Below, piece after piece: positions 7,267 to 13,014 of a DNA stretch of 16,734 nt. Position 1 is the first letter of the stretch. Each line of letters opens with the position of its first letter. The notes under the pieces were generated by a model, which saw nothing but the letters and a program-made list of their open reading frames with translations, was not told where the DNA came from and searched no databases. The DNA is from an uncultured Eubacteriales bacterium (GTDB lineage Bacteria; Bacillota; Clostridia; Oscillospirales; Oscillospiraceae). The stretch covers positions 1 to 16,734 of the forward strand of contig USDP01000016.1 in the NCBI GenBank assembly GCA_900553545.1. The letters are read 5' to 3'. A program made the translations under genes and the position numbers.

Positions 7267-8619
7267 TTATTTCAAAATTGTACCCTTCAAATTATCGGCC
7301 ATGTCGTCGAGGATCATGTCGGCGGCGGCCTCGGCGCTGACGGTCAGCTGCTCGCCCTTGCGCAGATCCTTGAGCGAGACGGCGTTCTGCGCGATCTCGT
7401 CCTCGCCGAGGAAGATGGCATAGGGGATGCCGAGCTTGTCGGCGTACTGGATCTTCTGCTTGAATTTCTTGTTCTCGGTGTAGAGCTGGGTGCGGATGCC
7501 CTGGGTCCGCAGCTCGGTGGCGAGGGTGATGGCCGCCTCCAGATCCTCGGTCATTGGGAAGATCATCACGTCCGCAGGCGAGACGCGCCGCGCGTCGTTC
7601 AGCATATTCTGCTCGTTCAGCACGTAGAACAGGCGCGTCAGGCCGATGGAAATGCCGACGCCCGGCAGCTGCTTTTCGGTGTAATACTCGGCGAGGTTGT
7701 CATACCGTCCGCCGGAGCAGACCGAGCCGATCTCCGGATGGTCGATCAGCGTCGTCTCGTAGACCGTGCCGGTGTAGTAGTCGAGTCCGCGCGCGATCGT
7801 GAGATCGACGGCGAAGTTTGCCTCCGGCACGCCAAAGGCCGCGAGATACCGCGTCACGGCCCGCAGCTCATCGAGGCCGAGGTCGAACGTGTCGTTCTGG
7901 CCGCGATAGCCCTCGAGCGCCGCGAGCACCTCGGCGTTTTTGCCGCTGATGGAGATGAATTTCAGGATCTCCGCCGCCTGCGCTTCGGTCAGGCCGCAGT
8001 CATCGATCAGGCAGGCCGTGACCTTCTCCGGGCCGATCTTGTCGAGCTTGTCCACGGTGCGCATGATGTCGCCGGCCTGCTCGGTCAGGCCCTGCATGGC
8101 GTAGAAGCCGTTTAAGATCTTGCGGTTGTTCACGCGGATCTGGAACCGCTTGAGGCCCAGTGTGGTGAACGTCTTATAGATGATGGACGGAATCTCGGCC
8201 TCGTTGACGATGGAGAGCTTGCCGTCGCCGATGATGTCGATGTCCGCCTGATAGAATTCGCGGAAGCGGCCGCGCTGCGCGCGCTCGCCGCGGTAGACCT
8301 TGCCGATCTGATAGCGGCGGAACGGGAACGCGAGGTCGTTGTAGTGCAGGGCGACGTATTTTGCCAGCGGCACGGTCAGGTCGAAGCGGAGCGCGAGATC
8401 GGCGTCGCCCTTGGTAAAGCGGTAGATCTGCTTTTCCGTCTCGCCGCCGCCCTTTGCCAGCAGGACGTCGGCGGCCTCAATGGCCGGGGTGTCGAGCGGC
8501 GTGAAGCCGTAGAGCGAATAGGTCGTGCGGAGCACGTCCATGATGGACTCCATCTGCTGCTGCGGCGCGGGCAGCAGCTCCATGAAGCCGGAGAGCGTGT
8601 GGGGTTTGATTCGTTCCAT
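7267..8619 (-). CDS. hisS: Histidine--tRNA ligase
   Basis: This 450-residue class II synthetase charges tRNA-His. Visible features are motif 1 around residues 30-50, the RFDLTVPLAKYVA strand (79-91), motif 2 YQIGKVYRGERAQ..GRFREFYQADIDIIG (103-131), the family signature ARGLDYYTGTVYE (276-288), motif 3 GVGISIGLTRLF (about 320-331), and a C-terminal anticodon-binding domain from about 350. ATG at 8619 is chosen over the in-frame TTG at 8625 because AGAGAGGA is 9 bases from ATG but only 3 from TTG. It is the first gene behind the T-box leader, about 160 bases from the leader's terminator, and is followed by aspS. Histidyl-tRNA synthetase placed under an apparently Asp-reading T-box is the notable point. 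Confidence 0.95.
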   Translation of the reverse strand: MERIKPHTLSGFMELLPAPQQQMESIMDVLRTTYSLYGFTPLDTPAIEAADVLLAKGGGETEKQIYRFTKGDADLALRFDLTVPLAKYVALHYNDLAFPFRRYQIGKVYRGERAQRGRFREFYQADIDIIGDGKLSIVNEAEIPSIIYKTFTTLGLKRFQIRVNNRKILNGFYAMQGLTEQAGDIMRTVDKLDKIGPEKVTACLIDDCGLTEAQAAEILKFISISGKNAEVLAALEGYRGQNDTFDLGLDELRAVTRYLAAFGVPEANFAVDLTIARGLDYYTGTVYETTLIDHPEIGSVCSGGRYDNLAEYYTEKQLPGVGISIGLTRLFYVLNEQNMLNDARRVSPADVMIFPMTEDLEAAITLATELRTQGIRTQLYTENKKFKQKIQYADKLGIPYAIFLGEDEIAQNAVSLKDLRKGEQLTVSAEAAADMILDDMADNLKGTILK

Positions 8620-8659
8620 TTCCAAAGTTCCTCTCTATGATCATATCGTGTAATTACTA

Positions 8660-8753
8660 TTGTAGGGCCGATGCGGGCGACCAATGGCCGCCCCTACGTT
8701 TACAGACGGAAGCACGATAGAATACGTAGGGGCGGGCATTGCCCGCCCGCCAA
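8660..8753. repeat. Pair of inverted GC-rich palindromic repeats (REP/MITE-like)
   Basis: Two related elements lie head to head. The left one, read on the minus strand from 8699, is ACGTAGGGGCGGCC-ATT-GGTCGCCC... and ends near CCCTACA (8660-8667). The right one, read on the plus strand from 8724, is ACGTAGGGGCGGGC-ATT-GCCCGCCC. The shared outer sequence gives a perfect 11-base inverted repeat (8689-8699 and 8724-8734). Each element can fold into a strong GC hairpin. The form resembles short interspersed palindromes common in GC-rich gut Clostridia, from memory. No coding frame is supported. It lies in the untranslated leader of hisS. Confidence 0.75.
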
Positions 8754-8776
8754 GTGCAGCGGGAAAGGCGTTTTTA

Positions 8777-8817
8777 TAAAAAGATGCTCTCATCCCGGAT
8801 GTTTGGGACGAGAGCAT
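8777..8817 (-). terminator. T-box-controlled intrinsic terminator upstream of hisS
   Basis: On the minus strand ATGCTCTCGTCCC (8817-8805) pairs perfectly with GGGATGAGAGCAT (8796-8784) across an 8-base loop. CTTTTTAT follows. The bases CCCAAA in its left arm and loop can instead pair with TTTGGG before the T-box motif, giving the competing antiterminator. Confidence 0.9.
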
Positions 8818-8981
8818 AACACTCCGTGGTGCCACCCAAATTCAGAAGGCGAAGCCTTCCCTCTTTCGGATATGGGATTGTCCGCTCGGCGGATGTCCTT
8901 CCCGGGTCTGCTCTGAGCGCCCTTCCAGCCATGGGGCGCCTCTCTGGCAAAGCGTTGAACCGGTACTGCTTCCGCGTCTGC
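8777..8981 (-). ncRNA. T-box riboswitch leader, tRNA-Asp type, controlling hisS-aspS
   Basis: Read on the minus strand, the leader shows the full T-box layout. The Stem I base GCGGA (8975-8971) pairs with TCCGC (8894-8890). The loop-E strand is AGTA (8967-8964), the distal AGAGAGG bulge is at 8945-8939, and the distal loop GGCTGGAAGG at 8930-8921. The specifier loop reads GAAG-GAC-A, with the Asp codon GAC at 8897-8895. Stem III is GAAGGC-TTC-GCCTTC near 8859-8845, and the T-box motif GGGTGGCACCACGG lies at 8837-8824. The variable base of the UGGN bulge is C, complementary to the G73 discriminator of tRNA-Asp. Uncharged tRNA-Asp should stabilise the antiterminator and allow hisS-aspS expression. 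Specifier placement was done by eye. Confidence 0.93.
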
Positions 8982-8987
8982 ACGGGA

Positions 8988-8996
8988 ATTATCGCA
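8988..8996 (-). promoter_or_regulatory. Extended -10 promoter of the T-box leader, overlapping the mgsA-like stop codon
   Basis: Minus-strand TGC-GATAAT (8996-8988) matches an extended -10 (TGn plus five of six TATAAT bases) and contains the TAA stop of the mgsA-like gene. No good -35 is present at 16-18 bases; a TTGACT lies 33 bases upstream, too far. The predicted start near 8981 is about 6 bases before Stem I, which is what a T-box transcript needs. Confidence 0.5.
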
Positions 8997-9405
8997 GGAT
9001 CTTCTTGTTTTTCATCATCATGCGCCAGTCAAGGTCGCCGCGCTGCAAGCCGAGGATCAGCATTTCTGCCGAGGCCAGATTCGTCGCCAGCGGGACGTTG
9101 TACGTGTCGCAGAGGTGGATGGTATGCACCATGCGCTGATCCTCCCAGGGGTCGGTATCGTTCGGGTCGTTGAAGAGGATGACCATGTCGACCTCGTTAT
9201 AGGCAATGCGCGCGTCGATCTGCTGATGGCCGCCCTGGTTTTTCGACAGGAACAGACTCACGGGCAGACCCGTCGCCTCCGCGACCAGACGGCCTGTCGT
9301 CGCCGTAGCGGAGATGGAATGCTTGGAGAGGATGCTTTTATATGCGGTACAGAATTGAACCATCAGCTCTTTTTTCTTGTCATGCGCCATCAGGGTGATA
9401 TTCAT
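8989..9405 (-). CDS. mgsA: Methylglyoxal synthase-like protein with altered active site
   Basis: This 138-residue protein has the MGS-like fold. Methylglyoxal synthase converts dihydroxyacetone phosphate to methylglyoxal. The N-terminal phosphate-binding part is conserved: AHDKKKELM (His8, Lys12) and ATATTGRL (Thr34, Thr36, Thr37), matching E. coli His19, Lys23, Thr45, Thr47 and Thr48. The catalytic part is not. E. coli GPMGGDQQ becomes KNQGGHQQ, so Gly66 is Lys55 and catalytic base Asp71 is His60. In the DP..PHDPD segment His98 becomes Trp87 and Asp101 becomes Gln90. The protein is therefore probably inactive as an MGS or does something else. ATG at 9405 has AAAGGAG upstream. It is 41 bases behind minD, a neighbourhood known in Clostridia. 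The gene symbol marks family, not proven activity. Confidence 0.8.
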   Translation of the reverse strand: MNITLMAHDKKKELMVQFCTAYKSILSKHSISATATTGRLVAEATGLPVSLFLSKNQGGHQQIDARIAYNEVDMVILFNDPNDTDPWEDQRMVHTIHLCDTYNVPLATNLASAEMLILGLQRGDLDWRMMMKNKKILR

Positions 9406-9446
9406 GCTGCTTTGCTCTCCTTTGCTTCAATATTTTATGTATAAAT

Positions 9447-10190
9447 CTATTTTTTCAGTTTCATCAAAGGCACGCGCCGGCCCTCCAGCCGGTTGGCCAG
9501 ATTGTGGCAGGCTTTGGCCGCGCCCTGCTCGGTAAAATCGATGAGCAGACGGCCGGACGCCGCCGCCAGCACGACGGACGCATCCTCCGGCACGAGGCCC
9601 AGCAGCGGCAGCCCCACCAGATCCATCACATCGTCGACCGTGGACTGCATCTTTGTGAACAGCTTCGGACTCACGCGATTGACTGCCATGCGCACCGGGA
9701 TCTCGCGCCTGGCCAGCAGCAGCTCCGTTGCGCGGGCAGCGTCCCGCTGGGACGCAGGATCGGCCAGTGTGACGACGATGGCCTCGTCGGCAAACGCGGT
9801 CGCCAGCTGGAACCCGCGCCCAAGGCCCGCCGGGGCATCGAGCAGAATCCAGTCGAACTTGCCCTTCGCCTGCCGCAGCATCGCGCCGAAGGGCCGCAGG
9901 CCAATCGATTCGATCTGTTCGCGCACAGGCGCGGTGAGCAGCGAGAGGCGGGACTGCGACGGGTGCGGCGTGGCCTGTTCGATTGGCGTTTCGCCGCGCA
10001 TCACCGCCGTGAACGGCAGCGCCGCTTCGTCGGCCATGCCGAGGGCAATGTCCAGATTGCGCAGCCCGACATCGAGGTCAATCGCCAGGACGCGGAAGCC
10101 GTCCCGCGCCAGACAGGCGGCGATCCCCGCACAGAGGGACGTCTTTCCCGTGCCGCCCTTTCCGGAGATCAACGATACGATCTGAGCCAA
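9447..10190 (-). CDS. minD: MinD-like ParA-family ATPase
   Basis: This 247-residue P-loop ATPase has the deviant Walker A SGKGGTGKTS (9-18, signature Lys11), DLDVGLRNLDIALGM (about 38-52) as in MinD, and a LLDAPAGLGRG segment matching MinD's DSPAGIE.G. In Bacillus and E. coli MinD binds membrane through a C-terminal amphipathic helix and places the division inhibitor MinC. Here the C-terminus (GRRVPLMKLKK) is basic with scattered hydrophobics but not a clear MinD targeting helix. minC and minE are absent from the window. The start is TTG at 10190, forced by the Walker motif at residue 9, with a G-rich stretch as weak ribosome binding site. A good promoter lies upstream. The MinD-like family is firm; a Min-system role is an inference. 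Confidence 0.82.
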   Translation of the reverse strand: MAQIVSLISGKGGTGKTSLCAGIAACLARDGFRVLAIDLDVGLRNLDIALGMADEAALPFTAVMRGETPIEQATPHPSQSRLSLLTAPVREQIESIGLRPFGAMLRQAKGKFDWILLDAPAGLGRGFQLATAFADEAIVVTLADPASQRDAARATELLLARREIPVRMAVNRVSPKLFTKMQSTVDDVMDLVGLPLLGLVPEDASVVLAAASGRLLIDFTEQGAAKACHNLANRLEGRRVPLMKLKK

Positions 10191-10222
10191 CGCGCGTCCC
10201 CCCCGCAGTGATGTACTTTTAC

Positions 10223-10251
10223 ATTATATACGAATCGCGTGGCAAATTCAA
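10223..10251 (-). promoter_or_regulatory. Sigma-A-type promoter of minD-mgsA
   Basis: Minus-strand TTGAAT (10251-10246) and TATAAT (10228-10223) are separated by 17 bases. The predicted start near 10216 leaves a leader of about 25 bases to the TTG start codon. Confidence 0.8.
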
Positions 10252-10341
10252 TGGGAATTTGGCCTCAAATTTGTGAATTTCACGAAAAAACTGTCCGCTG
10301 CCGGAAATTAGCCGCCCCGGTTCTATCCGCCGCGCCGCGCG

Positions 10342-10349
10342 CATACATT
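10342..10349 (+). promoter_or_regulatory. Possible sporulation (sigma-E-like) -10 element before spoIIP
   Basis: CATACATT matches the sigma-E -10 consensus CATACAnT. The -35 region about 14 bases upstream is weak, and the predicted start would fall almost on the Shine-Dalgarno, leaving a very short leader. Suggestive only because the gene is a sporulation gene. Confidence 0.3.
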
Positions 10350-10369
10350 CTTTGCAAGGGGGAACGGCT

Positions 10370-11392
10370 ATGAACGAACGAAAGCTGCGCCGGTTCTGCA
10401 CGGCGATGATCTTATTTGCAATGCTCACGCGGCTGCTCGGCGGCGTGGGCGCGGGGAGATTTGCGTTTTCTGAAGATTCCGCCGAGGCGGAGACGCGCGT
10501 CTGGCCCGTGCGGCTGCTGGCCGCCAAACCGGCGGACGAGCCTTCAGACGAAATTGCGGAGCTGCCTGTTGAAAATTCGGCCCCGCCGGAGCGGCAGATC
10601 GCGGCGGAGGTCACGAAGCTGCCGGAAGCCTTTTCCGCCGCCGAGGCGGACGCCATCACGATTGCCGGGGCGTGCAGCTATGCGGTGGACAAGGCCGCGC
10701 TGCTCACGCGCCCCTCCGCGCTGACCGCCAAGGCCGACGGGCCGAGGGTGCTCATCGTCCATACGCACACATCCGAGGCGTACACGCCGGAGCCGGGATG
10801 GGAATATGAAAGCTCCGACCCGCTCCGCACCGGGGATGCGGAGCATTCCGTCGTCCGCCTCGGCACGCGCGTCGCTGAACTGCTGAACGCGCACGGCATC
10901 GAAACGCTCCACGACACGGCGCTCAACGACTATCCCAGCTATAACGGTGCCTACGAGCGGATGCGGCAGACCATCGAGGGCTATCTGGCGCAGTATCCAT
11001 CCATCGAAATGGTGCTCGACCTCCACCGCGACGCGGCGAATGATCCGGCAGGAATGCCCGTGGCCTTTACGGCGGAGGTGGACGGCGCGCGCTGCGCGCA
11101 GCTGATGCTCGTCGTCGGCACGGACGAGGGCGGTCTGACCCATCCGGACTGGAAGGAGAATCTGGCCAACGCGCTGAAGCTCCAGGCGCTGCTGAACCGC
11201 ATCGCGCCGGGACTCTGCCGCGACATCGATCTGCGCACCGAGCGCTTCAACCAGCACGAGACGCCCGGCTCGCTGCTCGTTGAATTTGGCTGCACCGGTA
11301 ATACCCTTGCCGAAGCGCTCCGCAGCGCGGACTATCTCGCGCAGGCGCTCTGTGAATTCTGGGATATGATCGAGTTTTCTGAAGATTTTTAG
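10370..11392 (+). CDS. spoIIP: Stage II sporulation protein P (SpoIIP), cell-wall amidase
   Basis: This 340-residue N-acetylmuramoyl-L-alanine amidase/endopeptidase thins septal peptidoglycan during engulfment, working with SpoIID and SpoIIM in known spore formers. Residues about 9-29 form an N-terminal membrane segment. A Pro/Glu-rich linker follows to about 120. The catalytic domain shows LIVHTHTSEAYTP (128-140, metal-binding His131 and Glu136), VLDLHRDA (215-222, His219), LMLVVGT, and FNQHETPGSLLVEFGCTGNT (293-312, Glu305). These are the SpoIIP family blocks, though the last one is often written NQ..SPG..L.E.G. ATG at 10370 with AAGGGGG 7 bases upstream is chosen over an in-frame TTG at 10352 that precedes that site. 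It stands alone between divergent minD and perR; no clear terminator follows. Confidence 0.93.
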   Translation: MNERKLRRFCTAMILFAMLTRLLGGVGAGRFAFSEDSAEAETRVWPVRLLAAKPADEPSDEIAELPVENSAPPERQIAAEVTKLPEAFSAAEADAITIAGACSYAVDKAALLTRPSALTAKADGPRVLIVHTHTSEAYTPEPGWEYESSDPLRTGDAEHSVVRLGTRVAELLNAHGIETLHDTALNDYPSYNGAYERMRQTIEGYLAQYPSIEMVLDLHRDAANDPAGMPVAFTAEVDGARCAQLMLVVGTDEGGLTHPDWKENLANALKLQALLNRIAPGLCRDIDLRTERFNQHETPGSLLVEFGCTGNTLAEALRSADYLAQALCEFWDMIEFSEDF

Positions 11393-11420
11393 AGCTATGA
11401 AAATTTTTTGAAAAAAGGGC

Positions 11421-11449
11421 TTTACAAATCGCGATCCGTGTGCTATTCT
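11421..11449 (+). promoter_or_regulatory. Promoter of perR
   Basis: TTTACA (11421-11426) and TATTCT (11444-11449) are separated by 17 bases. TGC just before the -10 makes it an extended -10. The predicted start near 11456 lies immediately before the Per-box-like dyad. Confidence 0.7.
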
Positions 11450-11460
11450 AATAATGCAAA

Positions 11461-11475
11461 TGATAATTATTATTG
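11461..11475 (+). promoter_or_regulatory. Per-box / Fur-family operator in front of perR
   Basis: TGATAATTATTATTG matches the 15-base Per box TTATAATTATTATAA at 12 positions. It lies between the predicted transcription start and the ribosome binding site of perR. A bound repressor would block transcription, so the gene and any co-transcribed peroxide-defence genes are probably autoregulated. Confidence 0.72.
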
Positions 11476-11490
11476 TTTTGGAGAAAGCCT

Positions 11491-11886
11491 ATGGCAACAG
11501 CAAAAAAATTCAGCCGGAAGCGCGAAGCGATCCTGACCTGTCTGCACGGCACGACCTGCCATCCCACAGCCGAGTGGGTCTATCAGCAGCTCAAGCCGCA
11601 GTTCCCGGATCTCAGCCTCGGCACGGTCTATCGCAATCTCGCGGCCTTCAAGGCCGAGGGCGTGATCGATTCGGTCGGCGTGGTGAACGGGCTGGAGCGC
11701 TACGACGGCAACACCATCCCGCACGCGCACATCGTCTGTGAGAGCTGCGGCGCGGTGCTCGACGCGGAGACGATCGAGCTGCCGGACGAGCTGCTCGCCC
11801 ATGTCCAGCAGGACACCGGCTGCGCCATCCGCCGCTATCAGATCAGCTTCACCGGCGTCTGCCCAAATTGTTTGCAAAAGCACTAA
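11491..11886 (+). CDS. perR: Fur-family peroxide-responsive repressor (PerR-like)
   Basis: This 131-residue dimeric metalloregulator has a winged-helix DNA-binding domain (about 1-75, recognition helix around LSLGTVYRNLAAF) and a C-terminal metal/dimer domain. All five PerR regulatory-site ligands of Bacillus subtilis have counterparts: His24 (H37), Asp72 (D85), His78 (H91), His80 (H93) and Asp91 (D104). Asp rather than Glu at the last position favours PerR over Fur. The structural Zn site is Cys83-x2-Cys86 and Cys124-x2-Cys127. ATG at 11491 has GGAGA 6 bases upstream; an earlier in-frame TTG overlaps the operator. The rubrerythrin gene follows 46 bases later. The sequence fits H2O2 sensing by metal-catalysed His oxidation; induction of the downstream genes is inferred from position. 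Confidence 0.92.
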   Translation: MATAKKFSRKREAILTCLHGTTCHPTAEWVYQQLKPQFPDLSLGTVYRNLAAFKAEGVIDSVGVVNGLERYDGNTIPHAHIVCESCGAVLDAETIELPDELLAHVQQDTGCAIRRYQISFTGVCPNCLQKH

Positions 11887-11932
11887 CTATAAAAATACAA
11901 GAGAAAAAATCAAAATTATGGAGGAAATCATC

Positions 11933-12520
11933 ATGAAGAAGTTTGTTTGCAAGGTCTGCGGTTACATCTACGAAGGCGAAGCGGCTCCGGCCGAATGCCC
12001 GGTCTGTCATGCCAAGAGCAACATGTTCGAAGAGGTCAAGGGTGAGCTGAAGCTGGCCGCCGAGCATGAATACGGCGTCTACGGCAAGACTGTCAAGAAC
12101 AACCCCGACATCTCCGACGCGGACAAGGCCTATATCTTCGAGCAGCTGAAGGCCAACTTCAACGGCGAGTGCAGCGAAGTCGGCATGTATCTCTGCATGG
12201 CGCGCATCGCTCATCGCGAGGGCTATCCGGAGATCGGCCTGTACTGGGAGAAGGCCGCTTATGAAGAAGCGGAGCACGCCGCGAAGTTCGCCGAGATGCT
12301 CGGCGAGGACCTCGAGCCGAACATGAAGGCCACCACGAAGGACAACCTCAAGTGGCGCGTGGACTGCGAATTCGGCGCGACCGCCGGCAAGTTTGAGCTG
12401 GCCTCCTGCGCGAAGAAGAACGGACTCGATGCCATCCACGACACCGTCCATGAGATGGCGAAGGACGAGGCCCGTCACGGCCGCGCGCTCAAGGGTTTGC
12501 TGGAGCGCTACTTCAAGTAA
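11933..12520 (+). CDS. Reverse rubrerythrin (N-terminal rubredoxin domain)
   Basis: This 195-residue non-haem iron peroxidase reduces H2O2 (and possibly O2) in anaerobes. The order of domains is reversed relative to classical rubrerythrin. A rubredoxin Fe(Cys)4 domain comes first (Cys6, Cys9, Cys22, Cys25 in the first 35 residues), then a four-helix ferritin-like diiron domain. Diiron ligands are visible as Glu79, Glu112-x-x-His115, probably Glu146, and Glu179-x-x-His182. The same layout is known from clostridial reverse rubrerythrins induced by oxygen. ATG at 11933 has GGAGGAA 6 bases before it; an earlier ATG 18 bases upstream would put that site inside the gene. It lies directly behind perR and one base before the BFD-like gene. 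Confidence 0.94.
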   Translation: MKKFVCKVCGYIYEGEAAPAECPVCHAKSNMFEEVKGELKLAAEHEYGVYGKTVKNNPDISDADKAYIFEQLKANFNGECSEVGMYLCMARIAHREGYPEIGLYWEKAAYEEAEHAAKFAEMLGEDLEPNMKATTKDNLKWRVDCEFGATAGKFELASCAKKNGLDAIHDTVHEMAKDEARHGRALKGLLERYFK

Positions 12521-12521
12521 G

Positions 12522-12725
12522 ATGGAATACACGGAAAACACCGTGATCTGCAACTGCAAGCATGTGACCTTGGCGGACATTGACGACGCTCTACAGAGGA
12601 ACGCGCGCTTCTCCGATGTGGAGAAGGAGTTCGCCGAGGTGCAGAGGCTGACCAGCTGCTCGACCGGCTGCGGCGGCTGCCACGATAAAATCATGGCCGT
12701 CATTTCCGAGCGGCTCAGCGGCTGA
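12522..12725 (+). CDS. BFD-like [2Fe-2S]-binding protein
   Basis: This small 67-residue protein begins one base after the rubrerythrin stop, with no good ribosome binding site of its own, so it is probably translationally coupled. Cysteines Cys10-x-Cys12 and Cys50-x2-Cys53 (in STGCGGC) fit the bacterioferritin-associated-ferredoxin/NifU-central type [2Fe-2S] fold, with helix-rich sequence between. The gap of 37 between the pairs is longer than the 31-33 I associate with Bfd, and an extra Cys46 (gap 33) offers another ligand set. Its context suggests electron transfer to the rubrerythrin, or iron release; neither is shown by sequence. Confidence 0.82.
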   Translation: MEYTENTVICNCKHVTLADIDDALQRNARFSDVEKEFAEVQRLTSCSTGCGGCHDKIMAVISERLSG

Positions 12726-12745
12726 GAATAAAGGAGAATTTGAAC

Positions 12746-12904
12746 ATGAAATACGTCTGCGATATCTGCGGCTATGTCTATGACCCCGAGCTCGGCGATC
12801 CCGACAACGGCGTAGCCCCCGGCACGCCTTGGGAAGAAGTCCCCGAAGACTGGGTCTGCCCGCTCTGCGGCGTCGGCAAAGACCAGTTCAGCCCGGAAGA
12901 ATAA
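12746..12904 (+). CDS. Rubredoxin
   Basis: This 52-residue protein is a classic rubredoxin: Cys5-x2-Cys8-Gly-Tyr and Cys38-x2-Cys41-Gly bind one iron, with the conserved aromatic core Tyr10, Tyr12 and Trp36 and the DPDNGVAPGTPWEEVPEDW stretch between the pairs. It is a one-electron carrier and known donor to rubrerythrin-type peroxidases. ATG at 12746 has AAGGAG about 9 bases upstream, 20 bases after the BFD-like gene. It completes an apparent peroxide-detoxification unit perR-rbr-bfd-rub, and a long hairpin follows 8 bases after its stop. Confidence 0.95.
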   Translation: MKYVCDICGYVYDPELGDPDNGVAPGTPWEEVPEDWVCPLCGVGKDQFSPEE

Positions 12905-12912
12905 GGAAACCG

Positions 12913-12945
12913 GCGCGGAGAAGGAACCTTCCTTCTCCGCGCTTT
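12913..12945 (+). terminator. Hairpin terminator after rubredoxin
   Basis: GCGCGGAGAAGGAA (12913-12926) and TTCCTTCTCCGCGC (12929-12942) are perfectly complementary, so the stem is about 13 bp with a four-base loop. Only TTT follows, so the U-tract is weak. It marks the end of the perR-rubredoxin unit. Confidence 0.75.
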
Positions 12946-12992
12946 GCCGCTATCCGCATACTGCTCGAACCAAAATTGTTGTGCAACCTGCC

Positions 12993-13014
12993 CATTTGCA
13001 TGGTGCAGCAAATG
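12993..13014. promoter_or_regulatory. Operator-like dyad over the promoter of the small unknown gene
   Basis: CATTTGC (12993-12999) and GCAAATG (13008-13014) form a perfect 7-base inverted repeat with an 8-base spacer that itself begins and ends symmetrically. It covers the -35 and most of the promoter spacer of the next gene. This is the position expected of a repressor site; the cognate regulator is unknown. Confidence 0.5.

Noticed and set aside
8689..8734. CRISPR-like pair of repeats with a 24-base spacer
   Set aside because: The two units are inverted, not direct, there are only two, and no cas gene is present.
8896..8898. GGA (Gly) as T-box specifier
   Set aside because: It would be followed by C rather than a purine, tRNA-Gly has discriminator U73 needing A in the bulge where C is seen, and no glycine gene is downstream.
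10275..10290. TTTCACG in the minD-spoIIP gap resembling parS
   Set aside because: Only one half matches; it continues as AAAAAA instead of TGAAACA.
10465..11387. 14-base direct repeat GTTTTCTGAAGATT near the start (10465-10478) and end (11374-11387) of spoIIP
   Set aside because: Both encode FSED in different contexts, with no flanking symmetry or mobile-element signs; most likely chance.
11393..11420. Possible terminator after spoIIP (A/T runs)
   Set aside because: AAAATTTTTTGAAAAAA can pair only weakly and has no GC stem.
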